From CAZKFN01 sp964552035 (lineage in GTDB: Bacteria > Bacteroidota > Bacteroidia > Flavobacteriales_E > Vicingaceae), in assembly GCA_964552035.1 (NCBI GenBank), contig CAZKFN010000060.1, forward strand, positions 1-14,791: 14,791 nucleotides of DNA. Direction: 5' to 3'. The first letter of the stretch is position 1; every line of letters begins with the position of its first letter. A program made the translations under genes and the position numbers. Shown piece by piece: positions 6,885 to 12,763 of the stretch. The notes beneath the pieces are model-generated. The model was not told the DNA's origin and did no database searches. It was given only the letters and a program-made list of their open reading frames with translations.

Positions 6885-6892
6885 TAACTTTG
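6885..6892 (+). promoter_or_regulatory. Candidate -7 promoter element for the 3-hydroxybutyryl-CoA dehydrogenase gene
   Basis: TAACTTTG is an exact match to TAnnTTTG and would start transcription near 6897, leaving an A-rich leader of about 24 nt (two A runs before the ATG). A-rich, Shine-Dalgarno-free leaders are typical of well-translated Bacteroidota genes. At the -33 position there is only a T run, with no G. The gene therefore probably has its own promoter rather than depending on the upstream operon. Confidence 0.5.
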
Positions 6893-6920
6893 TAGGAATT
6901 AAAAAAAATACATAAAAAAA

Positions 6921-7808
6921 ATGAATAAAGTAGCAGTAATTGGTGCAGGAACAATGGGAAATGGAATTGCACATACCTTTGCACAATTTGGCCATCGGGT
7001 GTCTTTAATAGATATCTCTGAAACTTCTTTAGAAAAAGGTTTGGCGACAATTAGCAAAAATTTAGACCGTCAACTAAGTAAAGATCGTATTACTCTTGAG
7101 CAAAAAGAAAACACCCTTCAAAATATTACAACTTATACCGATTTAAAAGATGGAGTACAAGGTGTCGATTTAGTTGTTGAAGCTGCTACCGAAAACATTG
7201 ATATTAAATTAAACATCTTTAAGGAATTAGATCAAATCTGCGATGAGAAAACAATACTAGCTTCCAACACCTCTTCAATTTCCATTACCAAAATAGCTTC
7301 TGTAACCAATAGACCGGAAAAAGTAATAGGAATGCACTTTATGAATCCTGTGCCCATTATGAAATTAGTGGAAATTATTCGAGGATATGACACTACAGAT
7401 GAAGTAACTCAATTAATTATGGAGACTTCTAAAAAATTAAATAAAGTTCCAGTTGAAGTAAACGATTATCCTGGTTTTGTTGCTAATAGAATACTTATGC
7501 CTATGATAAATGAGGCTATTATAACGCTTCACGAAGGGGTTGCTAAAGTAGAAGAAATCGATACGGTAATGAAATTGGGAATGGCACATCCTATGGGACC
7601 TTTGCAATTAGCCGATTTTATAGGACTAGATGTTTGTCTTTCTATTTTGGAAGTACTTCACAATGGTTTTGGAAATCCAAAATACGCTCCTTGCCCACTC
7701 TTGGTAAATATGGTAACAGCCAATAAATTGGGAGTTAAATCCGGAGAAGGATTTTACGATTATTCACATGGGGGAAAAGAGCTTATAATAGCTAAGGCTT
7801 TTCAATAG
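6921..7808 (+). CDS. 3-hydroxybutyryl-CoA (3-hydroxyacyl-CoA) dehydrogenase
   Basis: Cytoplasmic NAD(P)-dependent dehydrogenase interconverting acetoacetyl-CoA and 3-hydroxybutyryl-CoA, in fatty-acid or butanoate metabolism. The 295 residues match the stand-alone HBDH length. The N-terminal Rossmann domain starts VAVIGAGTMGNGIAH (4-18), with the acidic Asp at VSLIDIS (about 31) suiting NAD. SNTSSISI (115-122) and GMHFMNPVP (137-145) follow, with catalytic His139 and Glu151 as the expected dyad. The C-terminal domain begins at VNDYPGFVANRI (about 181-192) and contains MKLGMAHPMGPLQLADFIGLD. It is complete, with no missing catalytic residue. It is preceded by its own candidate promoter and followed by a long gene-poor stretch. 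No acyl-CoA genes are adjacent, so the pathway role is inferred from family only. Confidence 0.95.
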   Translation: MNKVAVIGAGTMGNGIAHTFAQFGHRVSLIDISETSLEKGLATISKNLDRQLSKDRITLEQKENTLQNITTYTDLKDGVQGVDLVVEAATENIDIKLNIFKELDQICDEKTILASNTSSISITKIASVTNRPEKVIGMHFMNPVPIMKLVEIIRGYDTTDEVTQLIMETSKKLNKVPVEVNDYPGFVANRILMPMINEAIITLHEGVAKVEEIDTVMKLGMAHPMGPLQLADFIGLDVCLSILEVLHNGFGNPKYAPCPLLVNMVTANKLGVKSGEGFYDYSHGGKELIIAKAFQ

Positions 7809-8267
7809 GTTTTAGCTAAAGTATTTTTTATTTAATTGATACTTAAATATCTTAAAAACTTTCCTATCTATCTCTATAGAGCACAAATGCTGTGCTGAAC
7901 GTAGTTGAAGTATAATGAAGATGTTCCAATTCAGCCCAGTAAGTTTTGTAACCGTTAATACTTTGGATTGATACAGGACTATTCAAATTGACTATGAGCT
8001 GGTTGAATAGGTTTATTCAATAGAAGATTGCAAATTATTTAAATATATAAAAATTTTGCGAATGTTATTTTTTATTCATCAATGAATATCTGCTATAAAG
8101 GGATGTTCTTTGTATTTTTATGAAGAAAATAAGAAGTTAAAAAAACTTAGAACCGGAAAAATACTTGCTTTTCAAATAACAGCTTAACTAAAAGCAAAGC
8201 TTAAGGAAAAGATTTGCTGTTGAGCCCATTAAAAAGGAAATATTAAAAAGGATAGAGTCAATATGAA
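7809..8267. other. Gene-poor stretch of about 460 bp
   Basis: I see no convincing coding frame on either strand. It contains a hairpin with a repeat-like tail (described separately), a short TATTCAT/ATGAATA inverted repeat at 8073-8088, and an AACAGC/GCTGTT pair near 8178-8221 enclosing AGCTTAA direct repeats. None has a T-run that would make a standard terminator. It receives transcription from both sides (dehydrogenase from the left, lipoprotein unit from the right), so unrecognised transcript ends must lie here. Confidence 0.6.
7880..7912. repeat. Hairpin plus degenerate intergenic repeat-like sequence
   Basis: AGCACA (7880-7885) and TGTGCT (7891-7896) form a 6-bp stem with a 5-nt loop, followed by GAACGTAGTTGAAG. 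The string GCTGAACGTAGTTGAAG resembles dispersed palindromic intergenic sequences of the type TGAGCGTAGTCGAAG that I recall from many flavobacterial genomes, here with several changes. It is probably a decayed copy; only one copy is visible in this window. Confidence 0.35.
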
Positions 8268-8432
8268 TTATTTACCCCAAACATGGCGATTCACATCTCT
8301 CTTATCTCCCATTCCTTTTTGTGATTTAACCGTACCTTTTCTACTACTTCCACAAGCAGGTAAAACGATACTCAATGTAAATAATGCAATTAAACTTATT
8401 GCTAATCCTTTTACAAATCTTCTTGTTTTCAT
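8268..8432 (-). CDS. Small lipoprotein, 54 residues
   Basis: A short frame running from ATG (8432-8430) to TAA (8270-8268). It has a basic n-region MKTRRFVK, a hydrophobic core of about 16 residues (GLAISLIALFTLSIV), a classic lipobox LPAC with Cys27, then a 27-residue basic tail GSSRKGTVKSQKGMGDKR ending in DVNRHVWGK. This order of signal peptide, lipobox and polar tail is very unlikely by chance. The start lies 5 nt after the stop of the 186-residue lipoprotein upstream, so the two are probably co-transcribed and coupled. After lipidation the mature peptide would be only 28 residues, carrying one Trp and one His near the C-terminus. I do not recognise a family and the function is unknown. 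A 64-codon frame on the opposite strand is its shadow. Confidence 0.8.
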   Translation of the reverse strand: MKTRRFVKGLAISLIALFTLSIVLPACGSSRKGTVKSQKGMGDKRDVNRHVWGK

Positions 8433-8437
8433 CTTTC

Positions 8438-8998
8438 TTATCTTATTTTATAAATAAAATTTGCATAAATTAATTCAATACCTGGACTACAGAGATTGTC
8501 TTTTGTATTCGCTTGATATTTAAGTCTAACTTCTAAAGCATTTGCATCCTCAGAATTGGTCACTTCGCTGGCTTTACATTGGGTTGACAAACCTAATTTA
8601 TCTTTATTTTTATCTAAAGATAGTTCTGTTATCTGCAAAACTGCAGGGTTTGATGGAGAATAACATACCAAGTAATCTTCTCCATGATCCTCAATATACT
8701 GGTTAACATCTTCTCCACTTTTATCAACAAAATGTGCCTCTACTTTATAATTGGTATTTACTTCTAGCATTATGGTATCTATAGACGAAGCATTTAAAGT
8801 ACTGTAATGAACCGTATCTAAAACCTCTCCATTTGTTTTTGATAAAATTAAAAACATCTTATTTACTTCTATTTTTCCTTTATCCATTGGCGGGAAATCA
8901 ATGTCATTTAAAGATTTTTCTTTTTCCTTTTCACAAGAAAATAATAGTACTCCTAAGAACAATATTCCTAACCAATAAGCTTTACTCAATATGCCCAT
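8438..8998 (-). CDS. Lipoprotein of unknown function (186 residues)
   Basis: The N-terminus has a hydrophobic segment and lipobox LFSC (19-22), with Cys22 as the acylated residue. The Cys is followed by EKEKEKS, a Lys/Glu-rich stretch that resembles the charged surface-export signals described for Bacteroidota lipoproteins, so surface exposure is possible. The mature part looks all-beta. Its order of elements (a first strand VNKMFLILSK, the strand pair TNYKVEAHFVD, the acidic stretch GEDVNQYIEDHGEDYLVCYS, then ALEVRLKYQ and a final strand NFIYKIR) recalls a family of small Bacteroidota lipoproteins with an acidic-His segment. That resemblance is from memory and weak. It is first in a two-gene unit with the 54-residue lipoprotein. 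The promoter candidate overlaps a palindrome upstream. Confidence 0.82.
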   Translation of the reverse strand: MGILSKAYWLGILFLGVLLFSCEKEKEKSLNDIDFPPMDKGKIEVNKMFLILSKTNGEVLDTVHYSTLNASSIDTIMLEVNTNYKVEAHFVDKSGEDVNQYIEDHGEDYLVCYSPSNPAVLQITELSLDKNKDKLGLSTQCKASEVTNSEDANALEVRLKYQANTKDNLCSPGIELIYANFIYKIR

Positions 8999-9021
8999 AA
9001 TCCATCAATAATTCTTATTAT

Positions 9022-9029
9022 CAAAGATA
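9022..9029 (-). promoter_or_regulatory. Candidate -7 promoter element for the lipoprotein pair
   Basis: Read on the minus strand this is TATCTTTG, an exact TAnnTTTG match, placing the transcript start near 9016 and a leader of about 17 nt. No TTTG is present at the usual upstream distance. It overlaps the left arm of the 9-bp palindrome at 9025-9046, so a protein bound there would be placed to control it. Confidence 0.42.
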
Positions 9030-9046
9030 AGAAGAAATTCTTATCT
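9025..9046. repeat. Perfect inverted repeat, AGATAAGAA arms with GAAA loop
   Basis: AGATAAGAA (9025-9033), GAAA (9034-9037), TTCTTATCT (9038-9046): 9-bp perfect arms. It could be an operator or an RNA hairpin. It has no T-run after it in either direction, so it is not a standard terminator. Confidence 0.6.
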
Positions 9047-9053
9047 CCTCTAT

Positions 9054-9072
9054 TAGAATAAATCTTATTCTA
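9054..9072. repeat. Perfect inverted repeat, TAGAATAA arms with 3-nt loop
   Basis: TAGAATAA (9054-9061), ATC, TTATTCTA (9065-9072): 8-bp perfect arms, centred about 27-28 bp from the neighbouring palindrome and sharing its AATAA/TTATT character. It may be part of the same control region, or help end the peptidase transcript arriving from the right. Confidence 0.5.
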
Positions 9073-9116
9073 CAAAAAAGGCAATAACCAACTACTGTTC
9101 ACTGTACTATTTAATA

Positions 9117-10964
9117 TCATTTAGAAAAATAAACATCAATAGGTGCTTTAGGATAAGTGTTGTTTTTTCGATTAATGTCGGGCATTCTCATAGAGGGATC
9201 TATTTCTAAGTGTTTAATTGATGATTTTTCTTTCTTTAAAATTAAACTATACTTTGGAAAAACCCAGGGCCATGGTTTTTCTACTCTATAATTTTCCATT
9301 CCTTCCTCAGCCTTTTTCGTCCCCCACATTGTCGATAAAGGGATGTTAATCCATTCCTGCGTACCATCTTTATATTCCACATATAAATCTATGGGCATAG
9401 GAAACTCCCCTATTCTTTCTAGTATAAGCTCTGTTTCACTACCCTTACTATTAACACTTTCTATAGTATAATCAATAGTTTTGGTACTTTCAATCCAATA
9501 CTTATAAAACCACTTCAATTCTATATCGGTTTCGTTTTCGACCACCTTAATAAAATCCATGGGGTCGGGATGTTTAAATTTCCATTGATTATAAAACTTT
9601 TTTAAACTGTGATGAAGGGTTTCTCTACCTATTATATATGCGATTTGGTTTAAGAACATCGCGCCCATGGTATAAGCTGCGATTCCGTATGCTAGATTGG
9701 TTTCATAATGATCAGAGTGAGTAGTTAAAGGTTCTTGTTTCCCGGAATGAACCAAACGAAAATATCCATCATTAAATCTTTTATAAGGAGTAAATTTAGG
9801 AAAGAGTTTATCCATGACAAAGTCGGAAGTATAAACTGTAAAACCCTCGTCCATCCATGGATATAAGTATTCATTAGAAGCAAGAGCATGCTGATACCAA
9901 GAATGATTTACTTCATGGACAGTTACACCAACTAAACTACCCAAACTTCTATTTCCTGTTATTAAGGTTAGCATGGAATATTCCATCCCACCATCACCAC
10001 CTTGAGCTATAGTATATTGTTTATAAGGGTATTCACCGAAGTTTTCATTCATAATTTCAAACAACCTTACTGTATAATTAGGTAGGCTATCCCAATAACT
10101 AACATAAGAAGTATCTTCTACATAAAAGAATCTCAGAATGGTGCCATTATCCAATTCAGCGGTCTTATGTATATAATCAGGGTCAGCCGACCATGCAAAG
10201 TCTAAAACATTTTCAGCTTTAAAATGCCATAAAAGTTTTCCATTTTTCACTTTTGGTTCCACCTCTTTATCTGTATATCCTTTGCCAATATCTTCTGGAT
10301 TTTGTAAAATTCCAGTAGCGGCAATTGTATAGTCTTTATCAATTGCAATTTTTACATCAAAATCTCCCCACACGCTATGAAACTCTCTTGCTATATACTG
10401 GTCAGCATGCCACCCATTTTTATCGTATTCTGCTAACTTAGGATACCATTGAGTCATAGATAACCTGATTCCTTCTGCATTATCTCTTCCCGTTCTTCGC
10501 ACTTGTAAAGGCAATTGAGATTCAAATTCCATTTCAAAAGTAGTAGAGCTTTGAGGAAGAATATTTTTGTTTAAAAATACCTTCATAACGGTACCTTGAA
10601 TTTCATATTTAACTTTTTTACCATCTTGAGTTAGCTTTTTAATTTTATGCCAGCCTTGTTCCTCTTCTTTTAAATGAAAGATTCTATCCCTTACCCTCGG
10701 ATCTGGATCTTCTATAGTTCTTGATTTCATATCCATCATGCTGTTGGGTTGAAAAGCATTTAGATATAAATGATAAAAAACATGCTTTAAAGTATCTCCT
10801 GAATTATTGGTATATCTTAAAGTTTGTTTTCCCGAAAATTGATTATTTTTAGCATTTACATCAATATCCATAACATATGCTACTTCTTGTTGCCAATAAT
10901 TAGTTTGAGCATTTAAAGTTAAAAACACAAAAAAAGCTAATAAAAAGTAAAAAAGGCTTTTCAT
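9117..10964 (-). CDS. Secreted M1-family zinc aminopeptidase
   Basis: A 615-residue gluzincin peptidase that probably removes N-terminal residues from peptides in the periplasm or outside the cell. The N-terminus MKSLFYFLLAFFVFLTLNAQ is a Sec signal with likely cleavage near residue 19-20. The N-terminal beta domain (about 25-210) is followed by the exopeptidase-type motif GGMEY (325-329, in place of GxMEN) and the zinc site HEVNH (350-354) with Glu373 exactly 18 residues on (HExxH-x18-E, in PWMDEGFTVYT). A helical region follows (GIAAYTMGAMFLNQI), then a C-terminal beta part. There is no recognisable type IX secretion tail. The motif Asn of GAMEN is Tyr here, as I recall for some bacterial M1 members. 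It has its own candidate promoter and is transcribed away from the small secreted-protein gene. Confidence 0.93.
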   Translation of the reverse strand: MKSLFYFLLAFFVFLTLNAQTNYWQQEVAYVMDIDVNAKNNQFSGKQTLRYTNNSGDTLKHVFYHLYLNAFQPNSMMDMKSRTIEDPDPRVRDRIFHLKEEEQGWHKIKKLTQDGKKVKYEIQGTVMKVFLNKNILPQSSTTFEMEFESQLPLQVRRTGRDNAEGIRLSMTQWYPKLAEYDKNGWHADQYIAREFHSVWGDFDVKIAIDKDYTIAATGILQNPEDIGKGYTDKEVEPKVKNGKLLWHFKAENVLDFAWSADPDYIHKTAELDNGTILRFFYVEDTSYVSYWDSLPNYTVRLFEIMNENFGEYPYKQYTIAQGGDGGMEYSMLTLITGNRSLGSLVGVTVHEVNHSWYQHALASNEYLYPWMDEGFTVYTSDFVMDKLFPKFTPYKRFNDGYFRLVHSGKQEPLTTHSDHYETNLAYGIAAYTMGAMFLNQIAYIIGRETLHHSLKKFYNQWKFKHPDPMDFIKVVENETDIELKWFYKYWIESTKTIDYTIESVNSKGSETELILERIGEFPMPIDLYVEYKDGTQEWINIPLSTMWGTKKAEEGMENYRVEKPWPWVFPKYSLILKKEKSSIKHLEIDPSMRMPDINRKNNTYPKAPIDVYFSK

Positions 10965-10987
10965 AAATAAAAATTAAAGTTAATGGG

Positions 10988-10995
10988 CAAAAATA
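10988..10995 (-). promoter_or_regulatory. Candidate -7 promoter element for the M1 peptidase gene
   Basis: On the minus strand it reads TATTTTTG, an exact TAnnTTTG match, giving a start near 10983 and a short AT-rich leader of about 18 nt. I do not see a TTG at the expected -33 position. Confidence 0.4.
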
Positions 10996-11024
10996 ATCAT
11001 AAAGTTATTAGTTCCTATTGCAGC

Positions 11025-11048
11025 CACTTTATGTCGACATATAAAGTG
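11025..11048. repeat. Palindrome CACTTTAT-N8-ATAAAGTG
   Basis: Perfect 8-bp arms (11025-11032 and 11041-11048) around GTCGACAT. The overlapping 10-mer ATGTCGACAT (11031-11040) is itself a perfect palindrome. A T-rich run follows on the + strand (11050-11056), but no gene points into it from the left, so an operator is more likely than a terminator. Confidence 0.5.
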
Positions 11049-11218
11049 TCTTTTTTATTTTCTAACTTAAAACAAGCCCTTTTTATTACTAGGAATATTT
11101 GCGATAAAAAAAGTATCTTAAAATAATAATTTAAAGTGTGATTTTAATCATTAACTACAGAGCCTCAATTTTTTATTTAAAAATTTTAATTTAAAATTCA
11201 ATCAATATTTAAGAAATG

Positions 11219-11251
11219 TTTGCTAAGTTCAAAACTATTTTATTAAATTAG
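11219..11251 (+). promoter_or_regulatory. Candidate promoter for the small secreted protein operon
   Basis: TTTG (11219-11222), 21 bp, then TAAATTAG (11244-11251), one mismatch from TAnnTTTG. The start would fall near 11256, leaving a leader of about 20 nt that is A-rich and lacks a Shine-Dalgarno sequence. Confidence 0.4.
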
Positions 11252-11275
11252 CCACCAAATAAATATAATACCCTA

Positions 11276-11746
11276 ATGAAAAAAATTATTATCTATTTTT
11301 TACTTATTGCTTCTTCAGCATTTGTGATTGCACAGAACAAAACTACAAGCAATGCAGACTGTAATGTCAAAGAAATGCGAAAAGAGGGAGTTAAAGTTTT
11401 AAGTCCTTTCTATTATTCATCGTCAAAAGCAACTGAAATTGAGTATAGAGATACGTCTTACAGCAAAGAAATTATGGTTCCAATGTTTAAAGGTGAGTCT
11501 TACCGATTGATATTTAACGGTAAAAAGTTACCAGCAGGTGTTGAAATTAATATTTATGACCGAGATAATAGTCATGCCAACCGTAAAGCAGTATTTTCTC
11601 ATTCATCTTCCTCTTCGGAGTTAATAGTTTATGAGCCTGAAGTTTCAAAGAAGTATTTTATCAATTATAGAATTCCAGCAGGGAGTAATTTGCAGAGTTC
11701 TTGTATAGTGTTTGTAATTGGCTATCAATTAACTTTTATAAAATAA
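11276..11746 (+). CDS. Small secreted protein of unknown function (156 residues)
   Basis: The start MKKIIIYFLLIASSAFVIAQ is a clear Sec signal peptide, with cleavage likely near residue 19-20 and no lipobox Cys. The mature part of about 136 residues has two cysteines (Cys29 near its start and Cys143 near its end) that could form a disulfide. It contains strand-like segments such as YSKEIMVPMFKGESYRLIF, VEINIYD and IVFVIGYQLTFI, suggesting a small beta-sandwich in the periplasm or outside. A Ser run lies at about 110-115. I recall similar secreted proteins in Bacteroidota but no named family. The acidic lipoprotein gene follows after 36 nt and the pair shares one terminator, so they form a two-gene operon and may act together. 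Confidence 0.82.
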   Translation: MKKIIIYFLLIASSAFVIAQNKTTSNADCNVKEMRKEGVKVLSPFYYSSSKATEIEYRDTSYSKEIMVPMFKGESYRLIFNGKKLPAGVEINIYDRDNSHANRKAVFSHSSSSSELIVYEPEVSKKYFINYRIPAGSNLQSSCIVFVIGYQLTFIK

Positions 11747-11782
11747 CCAAACTAAATTAGTAGTAAAATAAATTCAATTCCC

Positions 11783-12661
11783 ATGAAAAAAATTATATCA
11801 TCAATTGAACTTAATCTTTTATTGGCCACTATTGTACTTTTAAGTGCTTGTGCTGAGCCATCAAAAAAGATTGAGGAGGAAGACAATGCTGAGGAGATCG
11901 AAAATACAGAAGGTATGGAAGATACTTATGTAGATGAAGAAGATCTTTCCATTATGTTACCATCTCCTCTACAAATCGCAGCAATATTTAATAAAGTAGG
12001 CCTAGAATATCATGAAGGTTTAATTAATCAACCATCAAATATTGATAAATACAATACTAAAACCTCTAAGTATCTTAACTTTGGAATATACTCTGCTGAT
12101 TTAGCATATGCGGTTTTAAATGACAAACAACAATCAGCCATAGATATTTTAAATGCCATTAAGACTATGTCGGAAGAAATTGGAATGTCAAATATTTTTA
12201 GCACAGGTGACTTAATCAAAAGTTTTGAGGAAAATATTAGTAACCAAGATACTATTTTATATATCTTAACGGAAATCAAACAGAGAACAGACGATTATCT
12301 CGAAGAAAATTCTGAAGAATCTAAAGAAGCGATATTCTTTTCTGCTGCATGGTTAGAAGGAATGTATATCGGTTCTAATAGCCTTGCTAGTAATGATAAG
12401 ATTGCACCAAGATTAGTTGAGCAAATGACAATTCTTGATAACATAATTAGAGCTTTAGATAAGCACAATGATGAAACTTTAGACATTGGCTTCCTAATTG
12501 AAGGTTTAAATAATATAAATAGTTCATTTAAAAGTATTCCCGTTGTTGACCAATATTATTCAGAAGAAATAGATTTGAATGATGTAGAATTAAATGAAGA
12601 GGATTTAAACATGCTTAAGGAGAAAATAAACAGCCTAAGAACAGAGATTGTCGAAGGTTAA
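11783..12661 (+). CDS. Acidic lipoprotein of unknown function (292 residues)
   Basis: Predicted lipoprotein: a hydrophobic N-terminus ending in lipobox LSAC, with Cys23. A very acidic linker follows (about 30-57, rich in Glu/Asp), which would hold the domain away from the membrane and may promote surface export. The rest (about 60-290) looks all-helical. Its recurring pattern SPLQIAAIFNKVGLEYHEGL, LNFGIYSADLAYAVLND, IGMSNIFSTGDLIKSFEENI and AAWLEGMYIGSN suggests repeated helical hairpins forming a bundle. I recall similar Bacteroidota lipoproteins but no assigned function. It lies 36 nt after the small secreted protein and is followed at 29 nt by a strong terminator, so the two-gene unit is separate from thrS. 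Confidence 0.83.
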   Translation: MKKIISSIELNLLLATIVLLSACAEPSKKIEEEDNAEEIENTEGMEDTYVDEEDLSIMLPSPLQIAAIFNKVGLEYHEGLINQPSNIDKYNTKTSKYLNFGIYSADLAYAVLNDKQQSAIDILNAIKTMSEEIGMSNIFSTGDLIKSFEENISNQDTILYILTEIKQRTDDYLEENSEESKEAIFFSAAWLEGMYIGSNSLASNDKIAPRLVEQMTILDNIIRALDKHNDETLDIGFLIEGLNNINSSFKSIPVVDQYYSEEIDLNDVELNEEDLNMLKEKINSLRTEIVEG

Positions 12662-12689
12662 ACTAAATGTTTTTTAAAAATTTACACTT

Positions 12690-12716
12690 AAGAGCGCATT
12701 TAGCGCTCTTTTTTTT
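12690..12716 (+). terminator. Rho-independent terminator after the acidic lipoprotein gene
   Basis: AAGAGCGC (12690-12697), loop ATTTA, GCGCTCTT (12703-12710): 8-bp perfect stem followed directly by six more T (12711-12716). It is GC-rich against a very AT-rich background and lies 29 nt after the stop codon. The T-tract runs into the TTTG of the thrS promoter. Confidence 0.92.
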
Positions 12717-12746
12717 GAATGTATAAGGTAGTAGCTATTACCTTTG
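12714..12746 (+). promoter_or_regulatory. Promoter for thrS-infC
   Basis: TTTG (12714-12717), 21 bp spacer, TACCTTTG (12739-12746): both elements match the Bacteroidota consensus at normal spacing. The expected start is near 12751, leaving a leader of only about 12 nt before the ATG at 12764. That leaves no room for a T-box or an E. coli-style thrS operator. Confidence 0.68.
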
Positions 12747-12763
12747 CATAAATTTTATAGTTA

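Larger units (their letters stand above)
10965..11275. other. Divergent intergenic region of 311 bp
   Basis: It separates the peptidase (leftward) and the small secreted protein (rightward). I see no gene in it. It holds a candidate promoter for each side, an 8-bp-arm palindrome at 11025-11048, and a very AT-rich stretch at about 11100-11250. It is much longer than most spacers here, so unseen regulatory sites or a small RNA are possible. Confidence 0.6.

Noticed and set aside
6820..7050. Minus-strand open frame across the transferase/dehydrogenase junction
   Set aside because: It covers the start of the dehydrogenase and its candidate promoter on the other strand; no signal peptide, motif or promoter supports it.
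8073..8088. TATTCAT-CA-ATGAATA hairpin as a terminator
   Set aside because: The stem is purely AT-rich apart from one G-C pair and the loop is 2 nt; no T-run follows on either strand. Such repeats are expected by chance in AT-rich DNA.
8263..8457. A 64-codon open frame on the + strand with a hydrophobic C-terminus
   Set aside because: It lies antisense to the 54-residue lipoprotein and the end of the larger lipoprotein gene. Its hydrophobic tail is the reverse complement of their sequence, it lacks family features, and the minus-strand frame has a clear lipobox signal.
9117..10964. Type IX secretion cargo status of the M1 peptidase
   Set aside because: The protein has a Sec signal, but its C-terminus (ending DVYFSK) does not show a recognisable type IX sorting domain.
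11025..11056. Rightward terminator (palindrome followed by a T-rich run)
   Set aside because: No gene is transcribed into it from the left, since both flanking genes point away; a terminator has nothing to end there unless an unseen small RNA exists.
12747..12763. T-box, threonine leader or E. coli-type thrS operator
   Set aside because: The promoter elements leave only about 12 nt of leader, too short for any of these.
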